From contig CAZLMM010000002.1 in the NCBI GenBank assembly GCA_964560495.1, positions 62,001-126,000 of the forward strand: DNA of 64,000 nucleotides, given 5' to 3'. Of the stretch, positions 17,798-27,309 are shown one piece after another. Positions within the stretch are counted from its first letter, which is position 1. Each line of letters starts with the position of its first letter. A program made the position numbers and the translations under genes. Below the pieces are notes generated by a model that saw only the letters and a list, made by a program, of their open reading frames with translations, was not told the origin of the DNA and ran no database searches. This stretch comes from UBA5069 sp964560495 (GTDB lineage: Bacteria; Chloroflexota; Anaerolineae; Caldilineales; Caldilineaceae).

Positions 17798-19138
17798 CTA
17801 TTGGTCGACTAGCACCAGATGAAGCTGCGGTGCACTATCGCTCGAAAGCAACACAGGGGTCTGTAACAACAGTGGGTACACCGATAATCTATCGAACCAG
17901 ACGCTGCCTTCTGAGCCTGACGAGATCGTAGGTTCGAGCGTGATTCCAGCAGCGCCGCTGTTTCCAAGAACAGTCGCCTCCACCCATCTACCATCAGCGG
18001 CTGGTAGAAAGAAACCAAAGTCCCGAGCCAGCCAAAGTTGAAGAAGTGGCGACGGCATAGCCTCTGTCCGATAGTATAACTGAACAATATACCAGGTATT
18101 AGGTTTGATGTGAAACTGTTCGTGTCGAAATGCGGCAGTGGCAGGTTCCAACCACTCGCTCATTTCTATGCACAAGCCATCAATGCGTACAGAGTGATTG
18201 CCAGATAGTTTCACCTCTTTATCAAGACCTGTGACAAACGCCGAGCGATTTGTACCGGAATGATTGAAGGCATACAGATTGGTTCCGCTGTGAAGGTCAT
18301 ACCGCCAGCCTGTTGGGCTAGCGGTATGGACATCGAACGCCTCAAAATCACCATTTCGGATCAAATCACCCTCAAATCGAATGGATCCTTGCGAGACTCC
18401 TAGCAAACTCGCCACTCTGCCCAGTGATTCGATTTCCATTTCTGAGGTGCGTGAGGTTTGTCCACCCTGATTATCGGGTGGGACTGTTAGTCGACTTTTC
18501 CACTCGATGGCGCGACGAACACGATCGTCAATGGCAGGAGTAATGCTGCCACCTTGCGCAATCGCTTCCTTTAAATATTCGAACTCCAAAAAACCGGTAC
18601 GCACGTCGTGCACGCGGTGAAATTCAAGCCCCTGTCGCAATAGCTCGAAAATAGCGTCGTCATAGCCGGGCGTTGTTGAAGTGGACAACAATGCGTTCGC
18701 CAATATAGCCGCCACAGTTACATCCAGAAGGGGTTTTGTCGGGAGTGAAGATAAATAGGTCAGGGCGTCCTTGACTCTGTCCTGCTCCACCAGCAATCGG
18801 ATGAACAAGCTTTGCCCGGGCAAAGCAAGCCCATCCAATTTCGTTGGATTTCCGAATGCCTCCAGCGCTAGCTCCAGTTGATTGTCAGCCGCAAAGGCTT
18901 GAGCCAATTGCCAACGTAAGTGTGTGTTTTGTGTATCTACGGCGAAGACTTTTGTGAGCAACTCAGTTGCTTCGCGCGATCTGCCGCGCGCTTGAAGTAT
19001 CTGAGCATAATTGACGTTGAGCGCCTTAGGTATACCAGCAATCGAATCCCAAAGAAGCAGGAATGTTGCAGCCGTCAGAACGACCAATTGTCCCATGGAG
19101 GATTTTGTACAGATTTGCTTAAGCACAGGTTTGTTCAA
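17798..19138 (-). CDS. Membrane-anchored TPR-type protein with C-terminal carbohydrate-binding-like domain
   Basis: A 446-residue protein. A hydrophobic segment at about 16-35 (GQLVVLTAATFLLLW) is followed by helical TPR-like repeats (about 40-200: AQILQARGRSREATELLTKV, then LRWQLAQAFAADNQLELAL). Residues about 265-430 start NGDFEAFDVHTASPTGWRY and end SVWFDRLSVYPL, as in galactose-binding-like jelly-roll domains. It may be a scaffold for polymer assembly or export. The start is uncertain: TTG at 19138 lies 7 bases after the previous stop, while an in-frame ATG at 19096 has no ribosome-binding site. Confidence 0.75.
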   Translation of the reverse strand: MNKPVLKQICTKSSMGQLVVLTAATFLLLWDSIAGIPKALNVNYAQILQARGRSREATELLTKVFAVDTQNTHLRWQLAQAFAADNQLELALEAFGNPTKLDGLALPGQSLFIRLLVEQDRVKDALTYLSSLPTKPLLDVTVAAILANALLSTSTTPGYDDAIFELLRQGLEFHRVHDVRTGFLEFEYLKEAIAQGGSITPAIDDRVRRAIEWKSRLTVPPDNQGGQTSRTSEMEIESLGRVASLLGVSQGSIRFEGDLIRNGDFEAFDVHTASPTGWRYDLHSGTNLYAFNHSGTNRSAFVTGLDKEVKLSGNHSVRIDGLCIEMSEWLEPATAAFRHEQFHIKPNTWYIVQLYYRTEAMPSPLLQLWLARDFGFFLPAADGRWVEATVLGNSGAAGITLEPTISSGSEGSVWFDRLSVYPLLLQTPVLLSSDSAPQLHLVLVDQ

Positions 19139-19145
19139 GATAAAC

Positions 19146-20156
19146 TTAGGCGTATGCTAACAACCAATTTGCTAATGCAGAGCTGGTCCGTTCCAGGCTG
19201 AAATTAGACTCTACGACTGTGCGTCCCACCATCCCTATTCGTTTGCGTTCACTTTCATCACCAATCAAATATCGGAGCGCGTCCACCCACTCCTCATCAT
19301 TTCGTGCACCGAATCCTACCGATCCCAAATCCAGCACATCTTGATTCATACCTACTGGCGAGACGACCACGGGGATCCCACAAGCCATGTAAAGCAACAT
19401 CTTGTAGCTGCATTTCCCGCGTGCAAACACGGTGTCCTCAAGAGGCATGACGCCAATATCCATAGTTTGAATCGTCTCAATCTCGTTGTTTGGCGACCAG
19501 GGAGTATATTCGACCTTCTCACGTGGTAATGACTTCATTGTTGGTTCCTGATCCGAAACGATACGGAAATGTACGTTCGGGTATTCGTGAAGGACAACTG
19601 CGAGAGGCGCTTCTAGCATGGCAAGATTGCCATAGTTGGCGCTTGTGCCACTCCATCCGATCACAACCTGACCATTTTCTTTCTGGCGCACTGGATGAAA
19701 TCGTTGTGTGTCCACCCCCGTTGCAATCACAGTGACATTGGGATTCCAACGACTAAAGTTGTCGGCGAGGAACTGATTGCCACAAATGACCGAATTGCAT
19801 TCTCTAGCCAATCGTTTGGCGAAGCTTCCCCGTCGATGTACCCATATTGCATCGTCTACATCCAGAATGCGGGGCTGATGTAGAAATGGTTCGAATGTAA
19901 CAAACGTCGAGAGGAATTCTCGTTGCAGAAAGGTTAAATCGAATCGAAATGAACGCACGAGACCTGGTAATCGGCTTGTCAATGTAGTGACTGCCCACCA
20001 GGGGCGCAAAAGCCGGTTTGCCGGAGGATACGCGCCAACAACAGCAACGAACTCGGTCATGTCAACGCCAAGTTGTTTCAGTTTCGGGATATATTGACGC
20101 ACCCTAAATCGGGAGCTAGGTATATTGTGGCCTGCTGTAAACGCTGCAACCCTCAT
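19146..20156 (-). CDS. Glycosyltransferase (GT-B, family 1/4-like)
   Basis: A 336-residue GT-B enzyme. The N-terminus MRVAAFTAGHNIPSSRFRVR is a short beta strand with Arg-rich loop; the donor half shows VIGWSGTSANYGNL and KMLLYMACGIPVVVSPVGMN. The DAIWVHRRGSFAK stretch is frequent in transferases of surface-glycan loci. It overlaps the polymerase gene upstream by ATGA, so synthesis is coupled. Sugar specificity is unknown. Confidence 0.82.
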   Translation of the reverse strand: MRVAAFTAGHNIPSSRFRVRQYIPKLKQLGVDMTEFVAVVGAYPPANRLLRPWWAVTTLTSRLPGLVRSFRFDLTFLQREFLSTFVTFEPFLHQPRILDVDDAIWVHRRGSFAKRLARECNSVICGNQFLADNFSRWNPNVTVIATGVDTQRFHPVRQKENGQVVIGWSGTSANYGNLAMLEAPLAVVLHEYPNVHFRIVSDQEPTMKSLPREKVEYTPWSPNNEIETIQTMDIGVMPLEDTVFARGKCSYKMLLYMACGIPVVVSPVGMNQDVLDLGSVGFGARNDEEWVDALRYLIGDESERKRIGMVGRTVVESNFSLERTSSALANWLLAYA

Positions 20157-21433
20157 CGCTCAACTGTGTCTGACACTGCATCATCCAGAAGACTATTGAG
20201 GTAGACGACAACAAAGGGCAAAAACCCAACCAATCGGAAATACTTCAGGTGTGTAAATCCAACTTCTGTAATTAGTATGGTCGCAAAAAGAAAGAGTGCT
20301 TGACGCCGAGATCGAAGATTGTTTCTCAGGAAAAGATAAAGCCCCATATACACGGCAAAAAGCAATGCAAAGGAGCCTCGTAACATGTATTCCACAGGCC
20401 CGGAATCTCCAAAGAATAAGTCTTCAGAAGTGCGAAAGCCAGCAGGACGATACCAGGATTCGTTAAAGAAATGAAAGTTGTTGATCAAATTGCCATTAGC
20501 TGAGAAGCGCCCTAAGAAACCACCCTGCGGGGAAGTGAATATCTCATAAGCGAGTGTATTAATCTCATTGAGCGAAGTTGTCAACTTCTGGAACATCAGG
20601 CTAGTCGAAATGACAAGAACAAGGATGACCATAATCCAACGCCACAATGAAACGTGGGTTCTAGGGCGAAAGGTGTACAGGATGTATATGATCGCTGCAG
20701 CGCACAACAATAGTGAGGTCACCGACTGCAAGAACCAGAGCAACGCCACATAAATCAAAGCGCAAATCAAATAGTTGCGCTTTTGGGTATTCAAGAAAGC
20801 CTGATGGTTGACATACATGAATAGGAAGAGGAACAGACCCGCAATGGAATGACTGCCAAATGTCAGAACAGGCTTGTCATACCAGACAACCATGTTGTTT
20901 AACAGGTCAGGATAGAAATCGTTGTACCAGGTCAGAAAAAATTGATCGATGAGGGGGATATTCAATACGAGACCTATACCTAACAACAGGTTGGCAATGT
21001 TAAGCCCCCAAAAAGTCAAATCGAGTAACTTTGACCCCTTTATCCGTCGCAAATTTAGCACATACACTAAGCTAATCGAGATGAAGAATAAAACTGCTCC
21101 CAGAGCAAGTTCAGGCAGTGAAGAATATAAGGTTGCAACAAACAAGATCATCGGCACCAATATAGCTATCCCAAAAGACCAAATTGAAGCAATACCATTC
21201 AAGATGATGATAGCGCCAAATCCGATCCACGTGAGAAAGATGATTACAAACTTTATGGGATCGATGATTTGATTATGGATAGATGTGGGGACATATAGGC
21301 AGAGTACAGCTAACAAAGCGATGATGAATCGCGATGCGCTGGATTTGCGAAGCGCAAGCTTGGCGCGTCGCCCGGAACGTGTGCGCCACTGTGCATCCTC
21401 TCCATTATGCAACACTTGAACAATTGAAGACAT
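20153..21433 (-). CDS. Polytopic membrane protein, probable polysaccharide polymerase or ligase (Wzy/WaaL-like)
   Basis: A 426-residue protein with about ten hydrophobic segments and one larger external loop (about residues 290-350, including FGDSGPVEYMLRGS), the general form of O-antigen polymerases and ligases. These families have little primary sequence identity, so the assignment rests on topology and on its place between transferases and the flippase. It would join lipid-linked repeats on the outer face of the membrane. Confidence 0.7.
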   Translation of the reverse strand: MSSIVQVLHNGEDAQWRTRSGRRAKLALRKSSASRFIIALLAVLCLYVPTSIHNQIIDPIKFVIIFLTWIGFGAIIILNGIASIWSFGIAILVPMILFVATLYSSLPELALGAVLFFISISLVYVLNLRRIKGSKLLDLTFWGLNIANLLLGIGLVLNIPLIDQFFLTWYNDFYPDLLNNMVVWYDKPVLTFGSHSIAGLFLFLFMYVNHQAFLNTQKRNYLICALIYVALLWFLQSVTSLLLCAAAIIYILYTFRPRTHVSLWRWIMVILVLVISTSLMFQKLTTSLNEINTLAYEIFTSPQGGFLGRFSANGNLINNFHFFNESWYRPAGFRTSEDLFFGDSGPVEYMLRGSFALLFAVYMGLYLFLRNNLRSRRQALFLFATILITEVGFTHLKYFRLVGFLPFVVVYLNSLLDDAVSDTVER

Positions 21434-21635
21434 GTCATAGACACTTTCTCGTTATGCCCCTGACTGACTGAAAGATTTTATGTGGCTCTCATCAAACGCT
21501 AATATTGGGCGCTTTGATAACAACTATGATGTGATTGCCATCCTGTATATGGTGGTTCGGCGATTAAGCGCGACTATATGTGGGATGTCATCATTGCTCA
21601 AAATGCCCAGAAAGCTTTCTCATACTTCGTGTTGG

Positions 21636-22619
21636 TCAATCAGGTTGCGGCGTATTATTCTCGCGGAGCAAGCCCTTACTCCGATCAAGATGATAAAGAA
21701 AATATCCCAATGGAAGCGCCACAAGCCAGAAAATCTTTGCCCCAATGTGTTCAAGTGTTGCCAGCTGTAGGCATGGATGAGTTCGGGTATGGAATGAAAA
21801 GCGAACGTAATGAACAGCCATCCGTAGAAATTCTTGCGGCGAATGCCATAAGTACCTAGCCTGAAAGTATTTATTGAGAAACGCTATGTGCCATAACATC
21901 GCTGCCCTCACCTGCATAATGGTCAAGTGTTTGGGATTTGTGATCGAGATCTGATCTTTTATGAAGTAGATACGGAGTGCCTCATTGATAAACCGGGTTT
22001 TGTAGTGTTCAGCCATGTGCCACCAGACGAGGCTTTCTGGTACAAAACATTTTTGGATGTCGTCCCGAAAGGGAAATTTGCGCAGGATCTCGGTGACAAT
22101 AGCCAGACAGCGTTCGACGCGAAGACCATGTAGCATATAGATAGAAACCATATCAGAGTCGAAAACTTTCCCGGGTAGTTCAGGTCCTAAGGGACGACCA
22201 AACTGATCTATGCACCGAGCGCTGATCGAGTTGAAGTCTGCCTTCTTGTCGGCAGGAATTGATGACCAGTATGACCACAGGGTTTCGAGTGCAGTGGCTA
22301 CCAACGCATCATCAGAATCAACGATAAGGAACAATTCGCCTTTTGCAATCTTCACACCTTTGTTAATGGCAATATGTTTGCCCTGATTCTCTTGACGTAC
22401 GTACCAAATAGGAAATGCAGCAGCTTCTTGCCAGCCTGCGACCAGCGAAGCGGTCTGGTCAGTAGAGCCATCATCAACTATCAGCCACTCAAAGTCTCGA
22501 AATGTCTGTTTTTCCAGAGACTCAAACACACGATGCAATGTATGCGCGCGATTATATGTAGGAGTGAAGACGGTGAAGGAATAAGAAATTTCTGGGCCCG
22601 GCAAACGATCAATACTCAT
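21636..22619 (-). CDS. Glycosyltransferase family 2 (GT-A)
   Basis: A 327-residue GT-A enzyme. I chose the start at 22619, which makes an ATGA overlap with the flippase gene; the longer frame adds 19 residues without support. The fold begins FTVFTPTYNRAHTLHRVFES, with WLIVDDGSTDQT and the metal-binding DSDD in LIVDSDDALV. The rest (about 200-327) is helical and basic. It probably adds one residue of the repeat unit. The 202-bp gap to the polymerase gene (21434-21635) has no recognisable feature. Confidence 0.88.
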   Translation of the reverse strand: MSIDRLPGPEISYSFTVFTPTYNRAHTLHRVFESLEKQTFRDFEWLIVDDGSTDQTASLVAGWQEAAAFPIWYVRQENQGKHIAINKGVKIAKGELFLIVDSDDALVATALETLWSYWSSIPADKKADFNSISARCIDQFGRPLGPELPGKVFDSDMVSIYMLHGLRVERCLAIVTEILRKFPFRDDIQKCFVPESLVWWHMAEHYKTRFINEALRIYFIKDQISITNPKHLTIMQVRAAMLWHIAFLNKYFQARYLWHSPQEFLRMAVHYVRFSFHTRTHPCLQLATLEHIGAKIFWLVALPLGYFLYHLDRSKGLLRENNTPQPD

Positions 22620-23986
22620 CTGGAAAATGAAAGCCGACTTAGAAGCTGCTGTGTGATAATGTATAAGAGCAACCAATTGATCAATGAAACAAGTGCTGAC
22701 GCCAGGCCGATGCCGGCAATACCCAGTATCTGTACCAAGTATACATCCAATACGGCATTGAGGAGCACAGACACAATCGCTATATAGACAAGAATACTAT
22801 TCCTACTCAACGACGATATGACGCGTATTATTAGAATCCCTGCAACATAAAAGGGTATTTGAAATACAGCCACAGAAATAATACTTGCAACAAGAAGCGC
22901 ATCTTCTTCTAACACTGCTCCGTGTTGAAGAATCTCGCGTGAAAGCGGTAAGGCCAACCAGCTAAGCAGTAGAGACATAGGAATCGTCAGCGCAAGAATG
23001 AGGAGTGTGAAGCGTCTCACAATATATTGTACACCTGCCCAGTTCGCACTGGCAGCTAACTTGGATACATAAGGCATGACCGAGGTGCCAATTGCCACGA
23101 CTGCGATGCTGAGAAATAGACCAGTGAATTGGTTAGCGACCTTTAGCGCGGCGACGCTTCCTGCTGGTTGAGTTGCAACAACGATCTGATCAACGATAGT
23201 CGTCAAGCTAGAGATAAGGGCACTGCCTATGAGCATGGCTCCCTGTGTAGCAATCACTATCGCCTCGCGCGCGGGGCGTAGATGGATGGGGCCTCGTATC
23301 CCACCCCCTCGCATCACCGCAACGCACAAGACAATCATCTCAAGGAAAACACCAATGAGCAGCGCATAGACGAGAGAATAAAGACTTGAATCACTTCCCT
23401 GCGTCAATAAGATCGCCAGGACAATAACCGGCGAAATAATTGGAGTAGCAGCAGGCAGTGCGAAATGCTCATTCGCATTAAGAACACTTGAAAACAACAC
23501 ATTCAATGAGGCGATGACGAGCCAAAGAAGAAAAGCTGGCAAGATGAGCCTGGTTAACAGCAGTTTCTCCGGCGAGAAACCAGACGCTAGAATTGGAGCG
23601 AGGAGATAGGCGCAGAAGCCAGCGAGCATAGCTCCAATTACAACGAAAATGGTATACCAAAGTAGTACATCTCGAAACAATTGTCGTTGCGCATCAAGTC
23701 CTTGCTGTTCTCGGACCCGTGTGAACACTGGTACAGATGCAGAATATAACGAGCCAGACAGAACGCTCATAATAATAGTCGGGACTAATAGAGCAGTGAT
23801 ATAAACATCTAGTACATCGCCGACGCCATATGTCCAGGTGACAACAAGCTCTTTCAGGGCGGCTACAATTTTGACAACCAAAGATATACTGCCGATTGTC
23901 ATGGTTGCAGCGATTATTTGCCGCGAAATTGACTGAGCGGTCCAAGTGGTCCAGCTAACTCGAATGTGTGCAATTCTCCCAAACAT
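22616..23986 (-). CDS. MOP-superfamily flippase (MurJ/Wzx-like)
   Basis: A 456-residue polytopic protein with about 12-14 membrane segments. The segment LNANEHFALPAATPIISPVIVLAI resembles the MurJ/MviN core (NA..hF..PA..P...N), whereas its setting fits a Wzx-type exporter of lipid-linked glycan units. I therefore name the superfamily only. It overlaps the next gene by ATGA and follows a transferase gene by 75 bp. Confidence 0.82.
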   Translation of the reverse strand: MFGRIAHIRVSWTTWTAQSISRQIIAATMTIGSISLVVKIVAALKELVVTWTYGVGDVLDVYITALLVPTIIMSVLSGSLYSASVPVFTRVREQQGLDAQRQLFRDVLLWYTIFVVIGAMLAGFCAYLLAPILASGFSPEKLLLTRLILPAFLLWLVIASLNVLFSSVLNANEHFALPAATPIISPVIVLAILLTQGSDSSLYSLVYALLIGVFLEMIVLCVAVMRGGGIRGPIHLRPAREAIVIATQGAMLIGSALISSLTTIVDQIVVATQPAGSVAALKVANQFTGLFLSIAVVAIGTSVMPYVSKLAASANWAGVQYIVRRFTLLILALTIPMSLLLSWLALPLSREILQHGAVLEEDALLVASIISVAVFQIPFYVAGILIIRVISSLSRNSILVYIAIVSVLLNAVLDVYLVQILGIAGIGLASALVSLINWLLLYIITQQLLSRLSFSR

Positions 23987-24061
23987 TTTGCTGTACCTGA
24001 CCGATGTCTCGCCTCACCCAGGCCATCTGCAATGCAGAAACGAAAAGTCCTGAACTGTCTT

Positions 24062-25207
24062 TCACGCCGTTCTTGAATCCATGATTGTATGATGCAGTAA
24101 CTGGTATTGCTCAGCAACACTGTCAAGCGAATAGCAATTTTCTATCCTCTGGCGTGCACGCATACCTAGCAGTTTTCTCTCTGTTGTGCTGATTCTGATC
24201 ACCTGCTGCATTGCCAATGCCAGCGCAACGGGATTGCGTGGCGGCACCACAATCCCAGTATCTTCGACTATTCGTGCAGACTCCCCTACATCGGTCACTA
24301 TACACGGAACGCCACATGCCATTGCCTCGCCAACTACATTCGGAAATGCTTCCGTGCATGAAGAACTGACTACAATATCCAACCCTGCCATAATGTCAGG
24401 GACATCACGCCGTTCGCCCAGCAAATGGAAAGCGCGGGCGTTGCCAGTAGATTCAATGGCGGTGCGCAGTGCTTGATTCTCCCAATTCACTCCTGATCCG
24501 ACCAGCACGAATCGCACTTCTGGATGGGTAGCAATAATCAAAGTCGCTGCCTGGATAAAATTTCCGTGGTCTTTTGCTTTGTGGTAACGCCCTATAAGGC
24601 CAATCAAAAGTATATCTGCATCCTCAGCCAACTCACGAAGCAGTTTGTTCCTTGCGGTGGATGAAGGATGAAACGTGGTGCAGTCAAAACCATTTGGTAT
24701 GATCAGGCGTTTATCTTTGGCGTAGCCAATAGCTTCATGGTGTTCTGCGCTAATGCGTGAATTGTAAATGATCTGGCGAGGTAAACTTGACATAAGGGCG
24801 CTCAGACGAATAATCGCTGCTGTTGTCCCCTTCTCACTGTGCAAATCATAAAGCGACTGCCGTATTCCCCAAACCACTGGAAAGTTGCCAGTAAGGCCTG
24901 CTGCTAGAATACCGAATAAATTCCCATGATACATCCAACCCTGGATGAGGTCTGGCTGAAGATCTGCCAATTTCTGACGTAACCGCAATACCGCTTTGGG
25001 CAGAGCAAGCAAAGAATGCAATCCTAAGGCGAATACAGGTACGCCAAGACTGGCAATCTGCGCTCCAATGCTGCCCTTATCTATGAGGGAGATCACAGAA
25101 ACATCAAAGGAAGATCTATCTGTCGATGCGATCAACCTATACAACATCATTTCGGCGCCGCCGATGTTTAGACCGGTGGTGACGTATGTGATATGCAATT
25201 TACGCAT
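24062..25207 (-). CDS. Glycosyltransferase family 4 (GT-B)
   Basis: A 381-residue enzyme. Visible are TTGLNIGGAEMMLYRL at the acceptor lobe, LIGLIGRYHKAKDHGNFIQA at the lobe linker and TEAFPNVVGEAMACGVPCIV at the donor site with VTDVGESARIV. This is a well-formed family-4 transferase with no missing motif. It lies 35 bp downstream of the epimerase gene in the same direction and is likely co-transcribed with it. Confidence 0.9.
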   Translation of the reverse strand: MRKLHITYVTTGLNIGGAEMMLYRLIASTDRSSFDVSVISLIDKGSIGAQIASLGVPVFALGLHSLLALPKAVLRLRQKLADLQPDLIQGWMYHGNLFGILAAGLTGNFPVVWGIRQSLYDLHSEKGTTAAIIRLSALMSSLPRQIIYNSRISAEHHEAIGYAKDKRLIIPNGFDCTTFHPSSTARNKLLRELAEDADILLIGLIGRYHKAKDHGNFIQAATLIIATHPEVRFVLVGSGVNWENQALRTAIESTGNARAFHLLGERRDVPDIMAGLDIVVSSSCTEAFPNVVGEAMACGVPCIVTDVGESARIVEDTGIVVPPRNPVALALAMQQVIRISTTERKLLGMRARQRIENCYSLDSVAEQYQLLHHTIMDSRTA

Positions 25208-25242
25208 GATTGCGGATACCGAGAGACCAAAAAGATCGTCAC

Positions 25243-26232
25243 TTACTCAGTGTCAATGAACTGTAACCATGTACGGTTTTCCTGATGCCATTGAACCATC
25301 CGCTGAATGCCGTTAGTCAGCGACACCTGTGGACGCCATCCCAATAGTTCCTCAGCGCAATGAATCTCTGCCCATGTAGCATGAACATCAGAACGATACA
25401 TCGGTCGAAATTCAAATTGCCCCGACTTTCCGATGGCCCGCTCGATCATGGTGATAACATCTTTGAGTACGAAAGGTTGGTCGGAACCGAGATTGATTAT
25501 CTTGTACCCTACCGGTCTCAGCCCTGCAATCGTACCCCTTGCAATATCGTCCACATAGGTGAAATCTCTTGATTGGCTTCCATCTCCATAGACAATCACG
25601 GGGCGCCCATCACTGATCCACTGCACAAATCGAAACAGGCTCATATCTGGTCGGCCAGCAGGTCCATATACGGTAAAGTAGCGGAAAACAGTGACATCAA
25701 TACCATACAAGTAATGATATGTGTAGCAAAGCGTCTCTGCTGCTTTCTTAGAAGCAGCGTAAGGCGAAAGTGGTCGATTTGTGTCCGCATCTTCCTGATA
25801 CGGCATGGGGTTGTGTTGTCCATACAAGCTGGAAGTTGACGAAAGGATGAACTTATTGACGCCATAGTTTCTGCACAGTTCCAGCAGATTCAGTGTACCA
25901 GTTGTGTTTGTCTCGAAGTAGATCCAGGGATTTTCCACTGACTGACGCACGCCAGCGCGTGCTGCCAGATTGATTACAGCGTCATATATCACTCGCCCGG
26001 CAGCTCGGTCGGCGAATAGCCGTTTGAGTGCATTGAGATCGCAAATATCGATTTGCTGGAAATGGAACTTTTCGTGTCCGAGAAGACGCTCCAGTCGCCA
26101 TCGCTTCAGGCGAACATCGTACGCATCGTTGAGGTTATCAATCCCAACTACTTGATGACCTTCTGCCAAAAGCAGTTCACTCACTTTGGACCCAATGAAT
26201 CCGGCGCTACCGGTGACGAGATAAACTCCCAA
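25243..26232 (-). CDS. NAD-dependent epimerase, UDP-glucuronate 4-epimerase-like
   Basis: A 329-residue extended SDR. The dinucleotide loop is TGSAGFIG, and the catalytic Ser and YxxxK are in LSSTSSLYG and YAASKKAAE. The segment VTVFRYFTVYGPAGRPDMS is characteristic of the GAE-like group that interconverts UDP-glucuronate and UDP-galacturonate. It starts with TTG, supported by AAGGA eight bases upstream; there is no in-frame ATG nearby. Substrate choice fits a locus with a UDP-sugar dehydrogenase, but that is inferred. Confidence 0.85.
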   Translation of the reverse strand: MGVYLVTGSAGFIGSKVSELLLAEGHQVVGIDNLNDAYDVRLKRWRLERLLGHEKFHFQQIDICDLNALKRLFADRAAGRVIYDAVINLAARAGVRQSVENPWIYFETNTTGTLNLLELCRNYGVNKFILSSTSSLYGQHNPMPYQEDADTNRPLSPYAASKKAAETLCYTYHYLYGIDVTVFRYFTVYGPAGRPDMSLFRFVQWISDGRPVIVYGDGSQSRDFTYVDDIARGTIAGLRPVGYKIINLGSDQPFVLKDVITMIERAIGKSGQFEFRPMYRSDVHATWAEIHCAEELLGWRPQVSLTNGIQRMVQWHQENRTWLQFIDTE

Positions 26233-26314
26233 AGCATATTCCTTCTATGAAGAAGAAGCACAGTTGAAGTGCCTCATGAATAGGCGCATGATTGAAAAAC
26301 TGGCGAGCATCGAA

Positions 26315-27178
26315 CTATCCAATCAACCCCAGCAAATACCTTCCCACTTGATTTCCCTTCATCGTCTGCGCCAGGCGTCGCAGTTGCTCGTCGTCGATAA
26401 AGCCCATGCGCCAGGCAATCTCTTCGGGGCATGAGATCATCATACCCTGACGCTCCTGAATTGCCTGGACGAACATGCCTGCCTGTAGCAATGACTCGTG
26501 AGTGCCGGCGTCCAACCACGCCGTGCCCCGCCCCAGTTGTTCCACCCGCAGCTGACGCTGCTCCAGGTAGACGCGGTTCAAATCCGTGATTTCCAGTTCG
26601 CCGCGGGCCGATGGCTTGAGTTGCGACGCGATCTCTACAACTTGATGGTCGTAGAAGTAAAGCCCAGGTACTGCAAAGTGGCTGGCCGGGCGCTGCGGCT
26701 TTTCCTCGATGCTCATAGCCCGGCCTTCGGCGTCGAATTCTACCACACCGTAGCGTTCCGGGTCGCGCACCGGATAGGCGAAGATCAGCGCGCCGCTGGT
26801 CAACTGCGCGGCGGCGCGCAACTGTTGGGGCAAGCCATGTCCGTAAAAAATGTTGTCGCCCAGGATCAGACAGACTGGCTCGCCAGCAATGAATTCCCTG
26901 TCTAGCAGAAAGGCTTCGGCCAGACCGCGCGGCGCATCTTGCTGGACATAGTGGAAGGACATTCCCCATTGACCGCCATCCCTGAGCAGCGCCCGGAATT
27001 GCGATAGCGCTTCGGGCGTGCTGATGATCAACACGTCACGAATCCCAGCCAACATGAGCATGGAGAGGGGATAATAGATCATCGGCTTGTCATACACGGG
27101 CAGGAGTTGCTTGCTCACAGCCAGCGTCAACGGGTAGAGCCGCGTGCCATGCCCGCCGGCAAGAATGATTCCCTTCAT
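26315..27178 (-). CDS. rfbA: Glucose-1-phosphate thymidylyltransferase
   Basis: A 287-residue nucleotidyltransferase, the usual length. The activator loop GGHGTRLYPLTLAVSKQLL has His in place of the common Ser; LLPVYDKPMIYYPLS, ILGDNIFYGHG and EEKPQRPASHFAVPGLYFYD are all present. It makes dTDP-glucose from glucose-1-phosphate and dTTP, the first step to dTDP-rhamnose and related sugars. No rfbB, rfbC or rfbD lies in this window, so these must be elsewhere. Confidence 0.93.
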   Translation of the reverse strand: MKGIILAGGHGTRLYPLTLAVSKQLLPVYDKPMIYYPLSMLMLAGIRDVLIISTPEALSQFRALLRDGGQWGMSFHYVQQDAPRGLAEAFLLDREFIAGEPVCLILGDNIFYGHGLPQQLRAAAQLTSGALIFAYPVRDPERYGVVEFDAEGRAMSIEEKPQRPASHFAVPGLYFYDHQVVEIASQLKPSARGELEITDLNRVYLEQRQLRVEQLGRGTAWLDAGTHESLLQAGMFVQAIQERQGMMISCPEEIAWRMGFIDDEQLRRLAQTMKGNQVGRYLLGLIG

Positions 27179-27309
27179 TGTTCACCCTGTCGTTTGGGCT
27201 GGCAACAGCGCCCAGCCGTATCCCTTTGGGCGCGACTGGAGCGCCCGTTACCTGTGAAACGATCTTGCCGATCAGTAACTGTAAGGGTCATCTGTCTTGC
27301 TCGCCGATT

